Assembly (NCBI GenBank): GCA_025055465.1
Contig: JANWXA010000002.1
Coordinates: 1 to 24,463 of the forward strand
Reading direction: 5' to 3'
Source: Candidatus Kapaibacterium sp.
Lineage (GTDB): Bacteria > Bacteroidota > Ignavibacteria > Kapaibacteriales > HRBIN21
Length of the DNA: 24,463 nt
Shown: piece by piece, positions 15,814 through 22,475 of the stretch
How positions within the stretch are numbered: the first letter of the stretch is position 1
Layout of the letters: each line of letters starts with the position of its first letter
Made by a program: the position numbers and the translations under genes
The notes under the pieces: generated by a model
Told to the model about the DNA's origin: nothing
What the model saw: only the letters and a program-made list of their open reading frames with translations
Databases searched by the model: none

Positions 15814-16080
15814 TTACCGCAGCGTCGGTATAAGCTGGAACAACCCCAGAACATAACGCTTGAGCGCTCCCAGCATGAATGGTAAGGTCAAGACGCCCAC
15901 GACCATGAGCGCGACCAATTTGGGTACAAATGTGAGCGTCTGCTCCGAGACCGTCGTTGCTGCCTGAAGAATCGCAATAACCAGCCCCACCACCAGTGCT
16001 ACCAGCAGGAGAGGTCCAGCAACCACTAAGACGTGGAAAAATGCTTCGCGCACCAGGTACACAACCATCTCCTCGTTCAT
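15814..16080 (-). CDS. fliQ: Flagellar export pore protein FliQ
   Basis: 88 aa, the family's usual size. It has two hydrophobic helices (about 14-38 and 52-72) joined by the conserved loop QAATTVSEQTLTFVPK (41-56). Four copies assemble around FliPR in the export pore. ATG 16080 has AGGTGG 3-4 nt upstream and gives the standard N-terminus; the longer frame (16128) would overlap the end of fliP. It follows fliP by 13 bp. Confidence 0.97.
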   Translation of the reverse strand: MNEEMVVYLVREAFFHVLVVAGPLLLVALVVGLVIAILQAATTVSEQTLTFVPKLVALMVVGVLTLPFMLGALKRYVLGLFQLIPTLR

Positions 16081-16093
16081 CTCCACCTGCGTC

Positions 16094-16864
16094 CTACGGT
16101 GACACAATCCCGTGCAACAGCGAGCCAATCAGCAAATTCCAGCCATCCACCAGGACAAAGAGCAGGATCTTAGCCGGTAGCGACACCAACTGTGGTGGGA
16201 GCAGGAAAATCCCTAACGAGAGTAATACACTGGCAATGATGAGGTCAATGACTAAAAACGGTAAGAACAGCAGGAAACCAATCTGGAAGGCGACCCGCAG
16301 CTCGCTAATAGCGAAAGCAGGGATCAACGTCCACGTGCTGACCGCCTCCGGCGTTTTGGGACGCTGTTGATTGCTGAGGCGGACGAAAAGCGCTAAGTCC
16401 TCTTGCCGCACACGCTTGAGCATAAATTCCCGAAACGGGTTCATCATATTCTCCAGCGCCTGCTCTTGCGTGATCTCCTGGCGTAGATACGGCTGTAGCC
16501 CTTTCTCGTTAGCTTCATTAAGTACCGGCTCCATTACAAAGAAAGTGAGAAACAAAGCCAACCCTGTCAGAAGCTGGCTCGGGGGCTGCATTTGCGTCCC
16601 CAGGGCCTGCTTTAGGAAGAAGAATACAACGACGATGCGCGTAAAACAGGTCATCATAACGAGAATAGAGGGGGCCAACGTCAAAATCGTTAGCAGTATA
16701 AGCAATTGCAAAGTCATAGAAAAGTCCTGTGGCGACTGCGCTGCTTCCACTCCGACATGGACCTTCGGCAGCGGCACTGGCAGAGCCTGCTGTGCGCATA
16801 CCTCATACCTGAGAAATACCGTGAGAACGAGAAATGTCAGAACTATACCCACCAGCCGTCGCAT
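16094..16864 (-). CDS. fliP: Flagellar export pore protein FliP
   Basis: 256 aa. It has a cleavable signal peptide (MRRLVGIVLTFLVLTVFLRYEVCA, 1-24), as is usual for flagellar FliP but not for injectisome homologues. Family blocks follow: LAPSILVMMTCFTRIVVVFFFLKQALGTQ, PPSQLLTGLALFLTFFVMEPV, the periplasmic segment with NPFREFMLKRVRQEDL, and LIPAFAISELRVAFQIGFLLFLPFLVIDLI. Five copies form the core of the FliPQR pore. ATG 16864 has GGGTGG 5 nt upstream; GTG at 16873 is an alternative. It is the first gene of the operon; no fliO or fliMN lies directly upstream, where instead a divergent ureohydrolase gene begins. Confidence 0.97.
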   Translation of the reverse strand: MRRLVGIVLTFLVLTVFLRYEVCAQQALPVPLPKVHVGVEAAQSPQDFSMTLQLLILLTILTLAPSILVMMTCFTRIVVVFFFLKQALGTQMQPPSQLLTGLALFLTFFVMEPVLNEANEKGLQPYLRQEITQEQALENMMNPFREFMLKRVRQEDLALFVRLSNQQRPKTPEAVSTWTLIPAFAISELRVAFQIGFLLFLPFLVIDLIIASVLLSLGIFLLPPQLVSLPAKILLFVLVDGWNLLIGSLLHGIVSP

Positions 16865-16948
16865 CGCATCCACCCGTCCGATGGCTACGTGAGAGCCTTC
16901 TGTCAATCCGCATGCCAGCTCCGGGGATCGGTAACGGAATCTCCTGTA

Positions 16949-16964
16949 TTACAACGAGTTGTAA
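16949..16964. promoter_or_regulatory. Perfect palindrome (7-2-7) in a divergent intergenic region, candidate operator
   Basis: TTACAACGAGTTGTAA is a perfect inverted repeat (TTACAAC/GTTGTAA) with a 2-bp centre. It lies 85 bp upstream of the fliP ATG and 150 bp upstream of the ureohydrolase ATG, where a dimeric transcription factor could control either side. I cannot assign a regulator from the sequence. Confidence 0.45.
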
Positions 16965-17114
16965 CAAGCCCCCCCACTATCTCTTCCTGCCTCATACTCC
17001 CCCATTCGGGTAGGGAATCCCTATCTATGCCGCAACAAACCCACATAGAGTCCCTGCCCGATTCGTCTTCAAGTATTGTGCTACCAAGGTTGCCCATGCG
17101 TCCCGCATCGGAGG

Positions 17115-18017
17115 ATGGAATACACCGTACTTGGCCCCGACAGAAACTTTCTGGCGCTGGAACCAGAGCATTCGAGCTTAGAGCGCTCCCGGATTGTTGT
17201 AGTACCGGCTCCGTACGAATACCGCACCAGCTTCGGAAAGGGCACCAAACAAGGTCCTGAAGCAATTCTCGCTGCCAGCGCTCATGTGGAAACATACGAC
17301 GAAGAGTTCGATCGCGAGCTCTGTTACGAGGTCGGCCTCGCAACGCTGGAGCCCATTTTCTTGGATGGATTGCAGGACGAAGCAGCCATCCAAGCAGTTG
17401 AAAGCGTCGTGCAGTCCTTGCTCCAGCAAGGAAAATTCGTAGTTACGCTCGGAGGTGAACACACAATTGCACTGGCACCGATTCGGGCCCACTTCCAGGC
17501 ATTTCCCCAAATGAGTCTCCTCCAGTTGGATGCTCACGCTGACCTGCGCCCTATATATGATGGTTCCCCGTACTCACATGCCTGTGTCATGGCACGCGTG
17601 CTGGAGTTCTTCCCCCAGGAACGGCTGGTACAAGTGGGTGTCCGGGCTCTTTCCCGTGAAGAAATGGAGTTCATCAACCAGGCAAAATCCTGCACTTTCT
17701 TTGCCGAAGCTGTTCGAGGTTCCTATTTTGGGGAGCGCTGGTACAACATGGTGCTCGAAAAGCTGGGTCCGGAGGTCTATATTACATTAGACGTAGATGT
17801 GCTGGACCCATCGCAGATGCCGGCCACAGGAACGCCAGAACCCAACGGATTGTGGTATCAGGAAGTTATCCGCCTGCTGCGGCGAATCCAGCGAGGCGGG
17901 CACCGGATTATTGGTTTTGACATCGTCGAATTCGCCCCTATCCCTGGTTTCCACTTCCCCGATATAACCCTCGCGCGTCTCGTGTACAAAATCCTCAACA
18001 TTGCCCTTGAAACATGA
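17115..18017 (+). CDS. speB: Agmatinase/arginase-family ureohydrolase
   Basis: 300 aa. A binuclear-manganese hydrolase that removes urea from agmatine (to putrescine) or a related guanidino compound. Metal ligands are visible: GGEHT (H116), the DAHAD block (D139, H141, D143) and LDVDVLDP (D226, D228). YSHACVMARV (153-162) and the DIVEFAP segment (269-275) resemble agmatinases more than arginases, but the substrate is not certain. ATG 17115 starts the conserved region and is immediately preceded by GGAGG, which is unusually close; an upstream in-frame TTG at 17076 would place that sequence inside the gene. Its stop overlaps the dapD start (ATGA), so the two are coupled. It is divergent from fliP. 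Confidence 0.88.
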   Translation: MEYTVLGPDRNFLALEPEHSSLERSRIVVVPAPYEYRTSFGKGTKQGPEAILAASAHVETYDEEFDRELCYEVGLATLEPIFLDGLQDEAAIQAVESVVQSLLQQGKFVVTLGGEHTIALAPIRAHFQAFPQMSLLQLDAHADLRPIYDGSPYSHACVMARVLEFFPQERLVQVGVRALSREEMEFINQAKSCTFFAEAVRGSYFGERWYNMVLEKLGPEVYITLDVDVLDPSQMPATGTPEPNGLWYQEVIRLLRRIQRGGHRIIGFDIVEFAPIPGFHFPDITLARLVYKILNIALET

Positions 18018-18874
18018 CGCCAGAACAACTCCGTACCGCTCTCGAGAGGTGGAATAACCTTTCAGGACCGGACACCCAAACCCACCGTACCGAGCTCCTC
18101 TCAACTCTCCGGTGCTTTCTTCAAGCTCTTTCTGATGGGCGTATTCGTGCAGCCATGCTGGATCCCGACGGTTCCTGGCGTGTCCAGGCATGGGTCAAGC
18201 AGGGCATCCTCCTATGCTTCCGTGTTGGCCAGCTCAGCTCTATCCAGCTTGGGGAGTGGCAATTCACCGACCTTGATCTACTACCACCCCGCTGGTTTAG
18301 GCCGGACGACCGCGTGCGTCTCGTGCCCGGGGGTTCCACCGTCCGGACCGGAGCATACATTGCCCCCACGGTTATATGCATGCCCCCGATGTATATCAAC
18401 GTCGGTGCCTACGTTGACGAAGGCACCATGGTAGACTCACACGCCCTCATCGGTAGCTGCGCCCAGATCGGCAAGCGTGTGCACGTTAGCGCCGGAGCCC
18501 AGATCGGAGGCGTGTTAGAGCCCCCCATGGCACGCCCCGTCATTATCGAAGACGAGGTCCTTATCGGTGCAAACTGTGGTCTCTTCGAGGGGGTTCTAGT
18601 CCGCCGCCGAGCGGTTATTGCTGCCGGCGTACAGCTGACAGCAACAACACCGGTCTATGATCTAGTCCTTGAACGGATCCTTACGGGAACACCGGAATCT
18701 CCGGTGGAGATACCTGAGGCAGCCGTTGTTGTGCCCGGAACACGACTGCTCCGGTCTGAGTTTGCGCAGGCCCATGGTCTGGGGATGGCAACACCACTCA
18801 TTGTCAAGTACCGAGACTCCCAGACCGATGCCCGAACTGCCCTGGAGGAAGCCCTTCGTGCCATGTTCCGGTAA
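18014..18874 (+). CDS. dapD: 2,3,4,5-tetrahydropyridine-2,6-dicarboxylate N-succinyltransferase
   Basis: 286 aa. It catalyses the succinyl-CoA-dependent step of lysine and diaminopimelate synthesis (succinylase branch). The N-terminal alpha-helical domain (about 1-100) precedes a left-handed parallel beta-helix of hexapeptide repeats. Diagnostic blocks include GAYIAPTVICMPPMYINVGA, VDEGTMVDSHALIGSCAQIG (134-153, with Asp141 at the position of the catalytic Asp of E. coli DapD), GAQIGGVLEPPMARPVIIED (161-180) and EGVLVRRRAVI. It starts within the stop codon of the ureohydrolase gene and ends 6 bp before the ABC ATPase, so the three probably form one transcript. DAP feeds peptidoglycan, which the L,D-transpeptidase further downstream cross-links. 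Confidence 0.95.
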   Translation: MTPEQLRTALERWNNLSGPDTQTHRTELLSTLRCFLQALSDGRIRAAMLDPDGSWRVQAWVKQGILLCFRVGQLSSIQLGEWQFTDLDLLPPRWFRPDDRVRLVPGGSTVRTGAYIAPTVICMPPMYINVGAYVDEGTMVDSHALIGSCAQIGKRVHVSAGAQIGGVLEPPMARPVIIEDEVLIGANCGLFEGVLVRRRAVIAAGVQLTATTPVYDLVLERILTGTPESPVEIPEAAVVVPGTRLLRSEFAQAHGLGMATPLIVKYRDSQTDARTALEEALRAMFR

Positions 18875-18880
18875 CAGAGT

Positions 18881-19825
18881 ATGCTCCCCACGGTAGAGAC
18901 CCGCTGTCTCCGGAAACAGTACGGTAAGGCAGTAGCATTGCAAGAATGTAGCCTCTCACTCTCAGCGGGGCAGATTCTGGGCCTTTTGGGACCCAATGGT
19001 GCAGGGAAATCCACTCTCCTACGCCTCCTGGCAGGTATCCTGCGTCCGGATAGCGGGAAGATCTTTTTCAGCGGTGAGCCTTTCCGACACCACCATCAAC
19101 GCTTCATCGGCTATTTGCCTGAGGAGCGCGGCCTTTACCGCCGTCATCGCGTAGAGGAGCTACTGCTCTACTTTGCCAGACTCCGGGGAATAGGCCCTGA
19201 ACAGGCACGACAGGCTATTGGATTTTGGCTGGATCGATTGGGAATTGCCCAGTACCGCTCCCACCGGGTAGACCAGCTTTCCAGAGGAACGCTGCAGGTA
19301 GTACAGCTAGCCGCTGCACTCTTACACCATCCTCACCTGCTGTTGCTGGATGAACCCACCAACAGCTTGGACCCAGTTAATGCTCACGAATTAGGTAAGT
19401 TGCTCCGTGACCTCCGCGACGACGGGCGCGCTATCATCCTATCTACCCACCGCATGGAGCAGGTAGAAGAGCTCTGTGATGAAGTTGCCCTCCTCCATCG
19501 CGGCCGCATTGTGTTGACGGGCAATCTGCGGGACATCAAACAAAACTGGGGACACAGCACCCTCATACTGGAATTCCGTGGGGACATCACGCCCGTTCTC
19601 CAGCGCTTTCACTCCATTCACCTGTTGAACCAAACTAACACTCGTGTAGAGCTCCAATGGCCCAAGGGCTTCTCCGCTCCGCAGGACTTTCTCCGAACAG
19701 CAGCCGAACATGTTGAGATCCACCACTTCGCCTGGAACGAGCCCAGCATACGAAATATCTTCCTGGAGGCGGTTAGAGATCAGGAAAAGGAGCAACGCAG
19801 CGGCATGCCCTCGCCGTCGTCTTAG
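18881..19825 (+). CDS. ABC transporter ATP-binding protein (NatA/YhaQ type)
   Basis: 314 aa nucleotide-binding subunit. Walker A is GPNGAGKST (37-45), the Q-loop region is IGYLPEERGLYRR (76-88, the form common in NatA/YhaQ proteins), the signature is LSRGTLQ (133-139, a variant of LSGGQ), Walker B is LLLLDEPTNSLDP (153-165), and the H-loop is STH (H190). A C-terminal domain (about 215-300), as in the NatA group, follows. It would power an ABC-2-type exporter, but no permease gene adjoins it: a gap of about 350 bp and then an L,D-transpeptidase follow. ATG 18881 is 6 bp after dapD. The exported substrate is unknown. Confidence 0.93.
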   Translation: MLPTVETRCLRKQYGKAVALQECSLSLSAGQILGLLGPNGAGKSTLLRLLAGILRPDSGKIFFSGEPFRHHHQRFIGYLPEERGLYRRHRVEELLLYFARLRGIGPEQARQAIGFWLDRLGIAQYRSHRVDQLSRGTLQVVQLAAALLHHPHLLLLDEPTNSLDPVNAHELGKLLRDLRDDGRAIILSTHRMEQVEELCDEVALLHRGRIVLTGNLRDIKQNWGHSTLILEFRGDITPVLQRFHSIHLLNQTNTRVELQWPKGFSAPQDFLRTAAEHVEIHHFAWNEPSIRNIFLEAVRDQEKEQRSGMPSPSS

Positions 19826-20144
19826 GCAGGGGACTTTGCCGCTACACTATCGCAGGCAACTCCGCAGGCCCACCTAACTCTCTTACCGCTTCCGATCAGG
19901 TTCGGGCTCCCATGCATACTGCTCACCGGCAGACAAAAACAATAGGCTAAAACGCTTTCGCCTTCTCGACACGATCGGCAAGCCCTACTGGTCAGAACGC
20001 TCGCTCCTGAGGAATTCCCAAATAGAGTTCAGCCAGGGCAATGACTGAACCGTGGGGGGCCTAAGCTTTTCCAAAGATCCCTCCACAGTACAACTCCTCC
20101 ACAACTGCCCGGATTACCGCCGGACGCCGAGAATTGTTCGTCTT
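19826..20144. other. Intergenic gap with structured, unassigned sequence
   Basis: No convincing protein gene or tRNA was found between the ABC ATPase and the L,D-transpeptidase. An imperfect long hairpin spans about 19982-20039 (GCC, CTGG and GAAC blocks pairing with GTTC, CCAG and GGC). GTTCAG...CTGAAC repeats around 20027-20049. On the minus strand about 19870-19915 a GCCC-GA-ACCT/AGGTGGGC stem encloses GATCGGAAGCGGTAAGAG, which shares words with bacterial SRP RNA and with TPP riboswitches but lacks the core of either. No U-tract terminator follows the ABC gene. Confidence 0.4.
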
Positions 20145-20152
20145 TATATTTG
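20145..20152 (+). promoter_or_regulatory. Bacteroidota-type -7 box upstream of the L,D-transpeptidase
   Basis: TATATTTG is an exact match to TAnnTTTG and lies 22 bp before the ATG at 20174, within a short AT-rich stretch of otherwise GC-rich DNA. No TTG is found at the ideal upstream distance. Confidence 0.4.
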
Positions 20153-20173
20153 TTTATCGCAGACCGGTAGGCG

Positions 20174-21043
20174 ATGGTGCGAGCGGTTTTCTCCTGCTGT
20201 GTTGCCTGGCTTCTGGCAAGTTTGCCCTTCGAGGACATCGGGGGGACTACACGCCAGTCATGGTCTCCTTCGGCCGGAGTCGTACCGACAAGTTTCCTCC
20301 GCTTCTTCCCTATGCGTGACACCATCTACACACTAACCCCATGGTACTTAGAACTGGACCTACAGCGGCAACGGTTATACCTCGTTGGACGGAATGGTGA
20401 GCGGCGGGAATACAAGGTTTCCTCAGGAGCCCCGTGGGTAGCCGGAGGGATAGAGACCCCGACCGGTCTCTTTACCCTGCAGACAAAGGCAACGCTGGCT
20501 ATTTCCCGCCAATTTGACAACACTCGGATGCTGTACTGGATGGGCTTCTCTGGCAACGTCGGCTTCCACGCTTTGGAGGGATGGGGATATTATCGTCATT
20601 TAGGGCATCGGGCCTCTTCGCATGGATGCGTGCGCCTGAGCCGCGAAGACGCCCACTTCTTATACCGGCTCTTGCCTCGAGGGACACCAGTGCTGGTTTA
20701 CAAGGAAGAGCCTGCTCGTATCTTAGCTTTTCTCCATCCCGAGGAGTTTCTGCCAGGGCGCGATTGGCTATTGTCCTCGGGAGGATATGCTCAGGAGCAA
20801 CTTCTTCGAAAACGGTTAGAGGTACTCTATCTTGGGAAGACACAGGAGCTCCTTCCCCGACGGCTTGTCCTGGATGGCAACACTATTTTGCAACCAGGTG
20901 GCTATCCCGTTGGAGCGGTCCGCGAAATCCCCCTTCAACAGCCCCCCCTCCTCCTCCCCGCATCAACCCATTTCCTGAGCGTGCTCCCACTCGCCGTTGA
21001 CGGACACGACACCGCGGTCCTGCCCGATAGCTTACTGCCCTGA
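20174..21043 (+). CDS. L,D-transpeptidase (YkuD/ErfK family), exported
   Basis: 289 aa. It has an N-terminal hydrophobic signal or anchor (about 4-18), then a YkuD domain (about 57-177) starting YLELDLQRQRLYL. GIETPTGLF (92-100) and the catalytic motif H132-x16-S149-H150-G151-C152-V-R154 give the catalytic Cys152 and its histidine. Such enzymes make 3-3 peptidoglycan cross-links or attach proteins to the wall in the periplasm. After the domain comes an extension of about 110 residues without a recognised fold, ending in a proline- and leucine-rich stretch. ATG 20174 follows a GGTAGG sequence and a TAnnTTTG box. The last 12 bp overlap the end of the convergent GWxTD gene. Confidence 0.9.
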   Translation: MVRAVFSCCVAWLLASLPFEDIGGTTRQSWSPSAGVVPTSFLRFFPMRDTIYTLTPWYLELDLQRQRLYLVGRNGERREYKVSSGAPWVAGGIETPTGLFTLQTKATLAISRQFDNTRMLYWMGFSGNVGFHALEGWGYYRHLGHRASSHGCVRLSREDAHFLYRLLPRGTPVLVYKEEPARILAFLHPEEFLPGRDWLLSSGGYAQEQLLRKRLEVLYLGKTQELLPRRLVLDGNTILQPGGYPVGAVREIPLQQPPLLLPASTHFLSVLPLAVDGHDTAVLPDSLLP

Positions 21044-22408
21044 GGGGCCGATGTAGAGATACCGAGCATGCCAATCCGGAGCATACGGCTCGCCAGGGAA
21101 GGTTGAGTGAACCAGCACAAAATCGTGGAAACCCGTAAGGTCTACAAAGTGGAAGTATGTTCCGCCACGCAGCTCGCTGTAAAACCAGCTTTCGTACGCC
21201 CGATGAGTGGGGGTGGCATGAACGACCTCCCGTTGTGTTGGATAACCATACTTGAGCAGAACACGCCCCCGATCTGATCGCCAGCCTGAGCGCCAACGCG
21301 GCGAGGAGAAAAAAGTGGTCGCATGTTGAACCCGCGAGCGGAAATCCTCCAGAGCCTCGTTGAGCACCGTTGCTGGATTGGGATCACGCTGCAACCAGAA
21401 GCGGAAGAGAAACCGTTGCCGAGCTCGCAGCTCGGTCAACGACTGAGCGACCGCCATTTCCTGCGACGTTGCAACGAGGGAAAGCCGCTCAAACTCCTCG
21501 GCGATTCGCTCCTCTGAGTATATGGCGAACTCGCTTTGTTCGAACAGACTGTCCTCAGGAAGCCCCGACGCTACCTGTGGAGGCATTTCAGGATTGAGCA
21601 CATAGAAACGCTTTTCCGACAACACTGTATCAGCCGATCCCTGAGCCGTCACCCGGATGAAATAGACCCCGCTGGGCACGACATTGAGGGGCAACTCTAA
21701 TACATCCGCTAATGCATCTGCAATTGCTCGGTAAGCACGCTCCGCTTTCCAGATCGGACGACGGAGCCCATCCAACAGCTCGTACCGAAGCAATCCACCT
21801 TCCGGTGTCCGCCGCCGAGCATTGTACAGCTCTATATAGAGACGCAGTGTGGGGTCGGTACCCCGGTATTCCACACTCGGGTTCGGTGTAATCCGATAGC
21901 GCCCCTTTTGGAACGGCGATGAAGTAGGATCGGGCGCCGCCTGCTCGATTGCCGTCGCCAACTGTATGTCACTCAGTTGTAACCGATCAGACTGAAAGGA
22001 ACGCACCGTGAGCAGAAAACGGGCCTGCGCACGGCGCGTGCTATCATAGATATCTTGCACCATCAGGCGTACAGTGTACTCCCCAGGCACCAATAGGAAG
22101 TTCTGCTGCCCAATCAGTTCCTGCGGCTGCTCGATCTTCGGTGTTCCCCGCTTCACGGGGACGATCCACTGATGAGCCACCACAGGTTGCCCCGCACTAT
22201 CTATCTGCACCCCGAAGTAGAGCTCTCCCAGATAGTGGCCATTCTGTGAAACAAAAGACAAAACGGTATCGGGAAAAGCATAGTAGAGCTCCCACCGAGG
22301 CAACCTTCCTTCATGCCAGAATTGTGCGGCATCGAAAGAAACGTGGAGTTGTCCGTGTAGAGGTAGTGGGAAGCTTGCAAATACAAGAACACAGGCAGCG
22401 AGTGCCAT
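21032..22408 (-). CDS. GWxTD domain-containing exported protein
   Basis: 458 aa. It has a signal peptide (about 1-19, ending LHG), then beta-rich sequence (about 25-270), and a C-terminal GWxTD domain. The motif appears as GWRSD (375-379) followed by RGRVLLKYGYPTQRE, with an upstream helix ARQRFLFRFWLQRDPNP. The T of GWxTD is S here. These proteins are frequent in Bacteroidota/Chlorobi and Acidobacteria relatives; their function is unknown. No lipobox cysteine is visible at the signal peptide end (LHGQ). It starts 67 bp after the stop of the outer-membrane barrel gene on the same strand, and its own stop overlaps the convergent L,D-transpeptidase gene. Confidence 0.87.
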   Translation of the reverse strand: MALAACVLVFASFPLPLHGQLHVSFDAAQFWHEGRLPRWELYYAFPDTVLSFVSQNGHYLGELYFGVQIDSAGQPVVAHQWIVPVKRGTPKIEQPQELIGQQNFLLVPGEYTVRLMVQDIYDSTRRAQARFLLTVRSFQSDRLQLSDIQLATAIEQAAPDPTSSPFQKGRYRITPNPSVEYRGTDPTLRLYIELYNARRRTPEGGLLRYELLDGLRRPIWKAERAYRAIADALADVLELPLNVVPSGVYFIRVTAQGSADTVLSEKRFYVLNPEMPPQVASGLPEDSLFEQSEFAIYSEERIAEEFERLSLVATSQEMAVAQSLTELRARQRFLFRFWLQRDPNPATVLNEALEDFRSRVQHATTFFSSPRWRSGWRSDRGRVLLKYGYPTQREVVHATPTHRAYESWFYSELRGGTYFHFVDLTGFHDFVLVHSTFPGEPYAPDWHARYLYIGPSGQ

Positions 22409-22475
22409 CTGCCATCACTGTATGAGGCAACGGTTTGGCTTCTGCAATTTACACACCGCAGGGCAGCCGTATGTC

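Noticed and set aside
16903..16917. Sigma54-like sequence TGGCATGCGGATTGA on the minus strand upstream of fliP
   Set aside because: The GG at -24 and spacing fit, but the -12 element reads GA instead of the essential GC. A TTGACA also overlaps it without a matching -10.
16903..17343. 146-aa minus-strand open frame upstream of fliP, considered as a possible fliO
   Set aside because: It has no transmembrane segment, is rich in Arg/Cys/Trp, and lies mostly antisense to the well-supported ureohydrolase gene.
19870..19915. TPP riboswitch or SRP RNA as a definite call
   Set aside because: Only short words match; the TPP GCTGAGA partner and the SRP UCAG/AGCA core loops are absent, and no thiamine gene follows on that strand.
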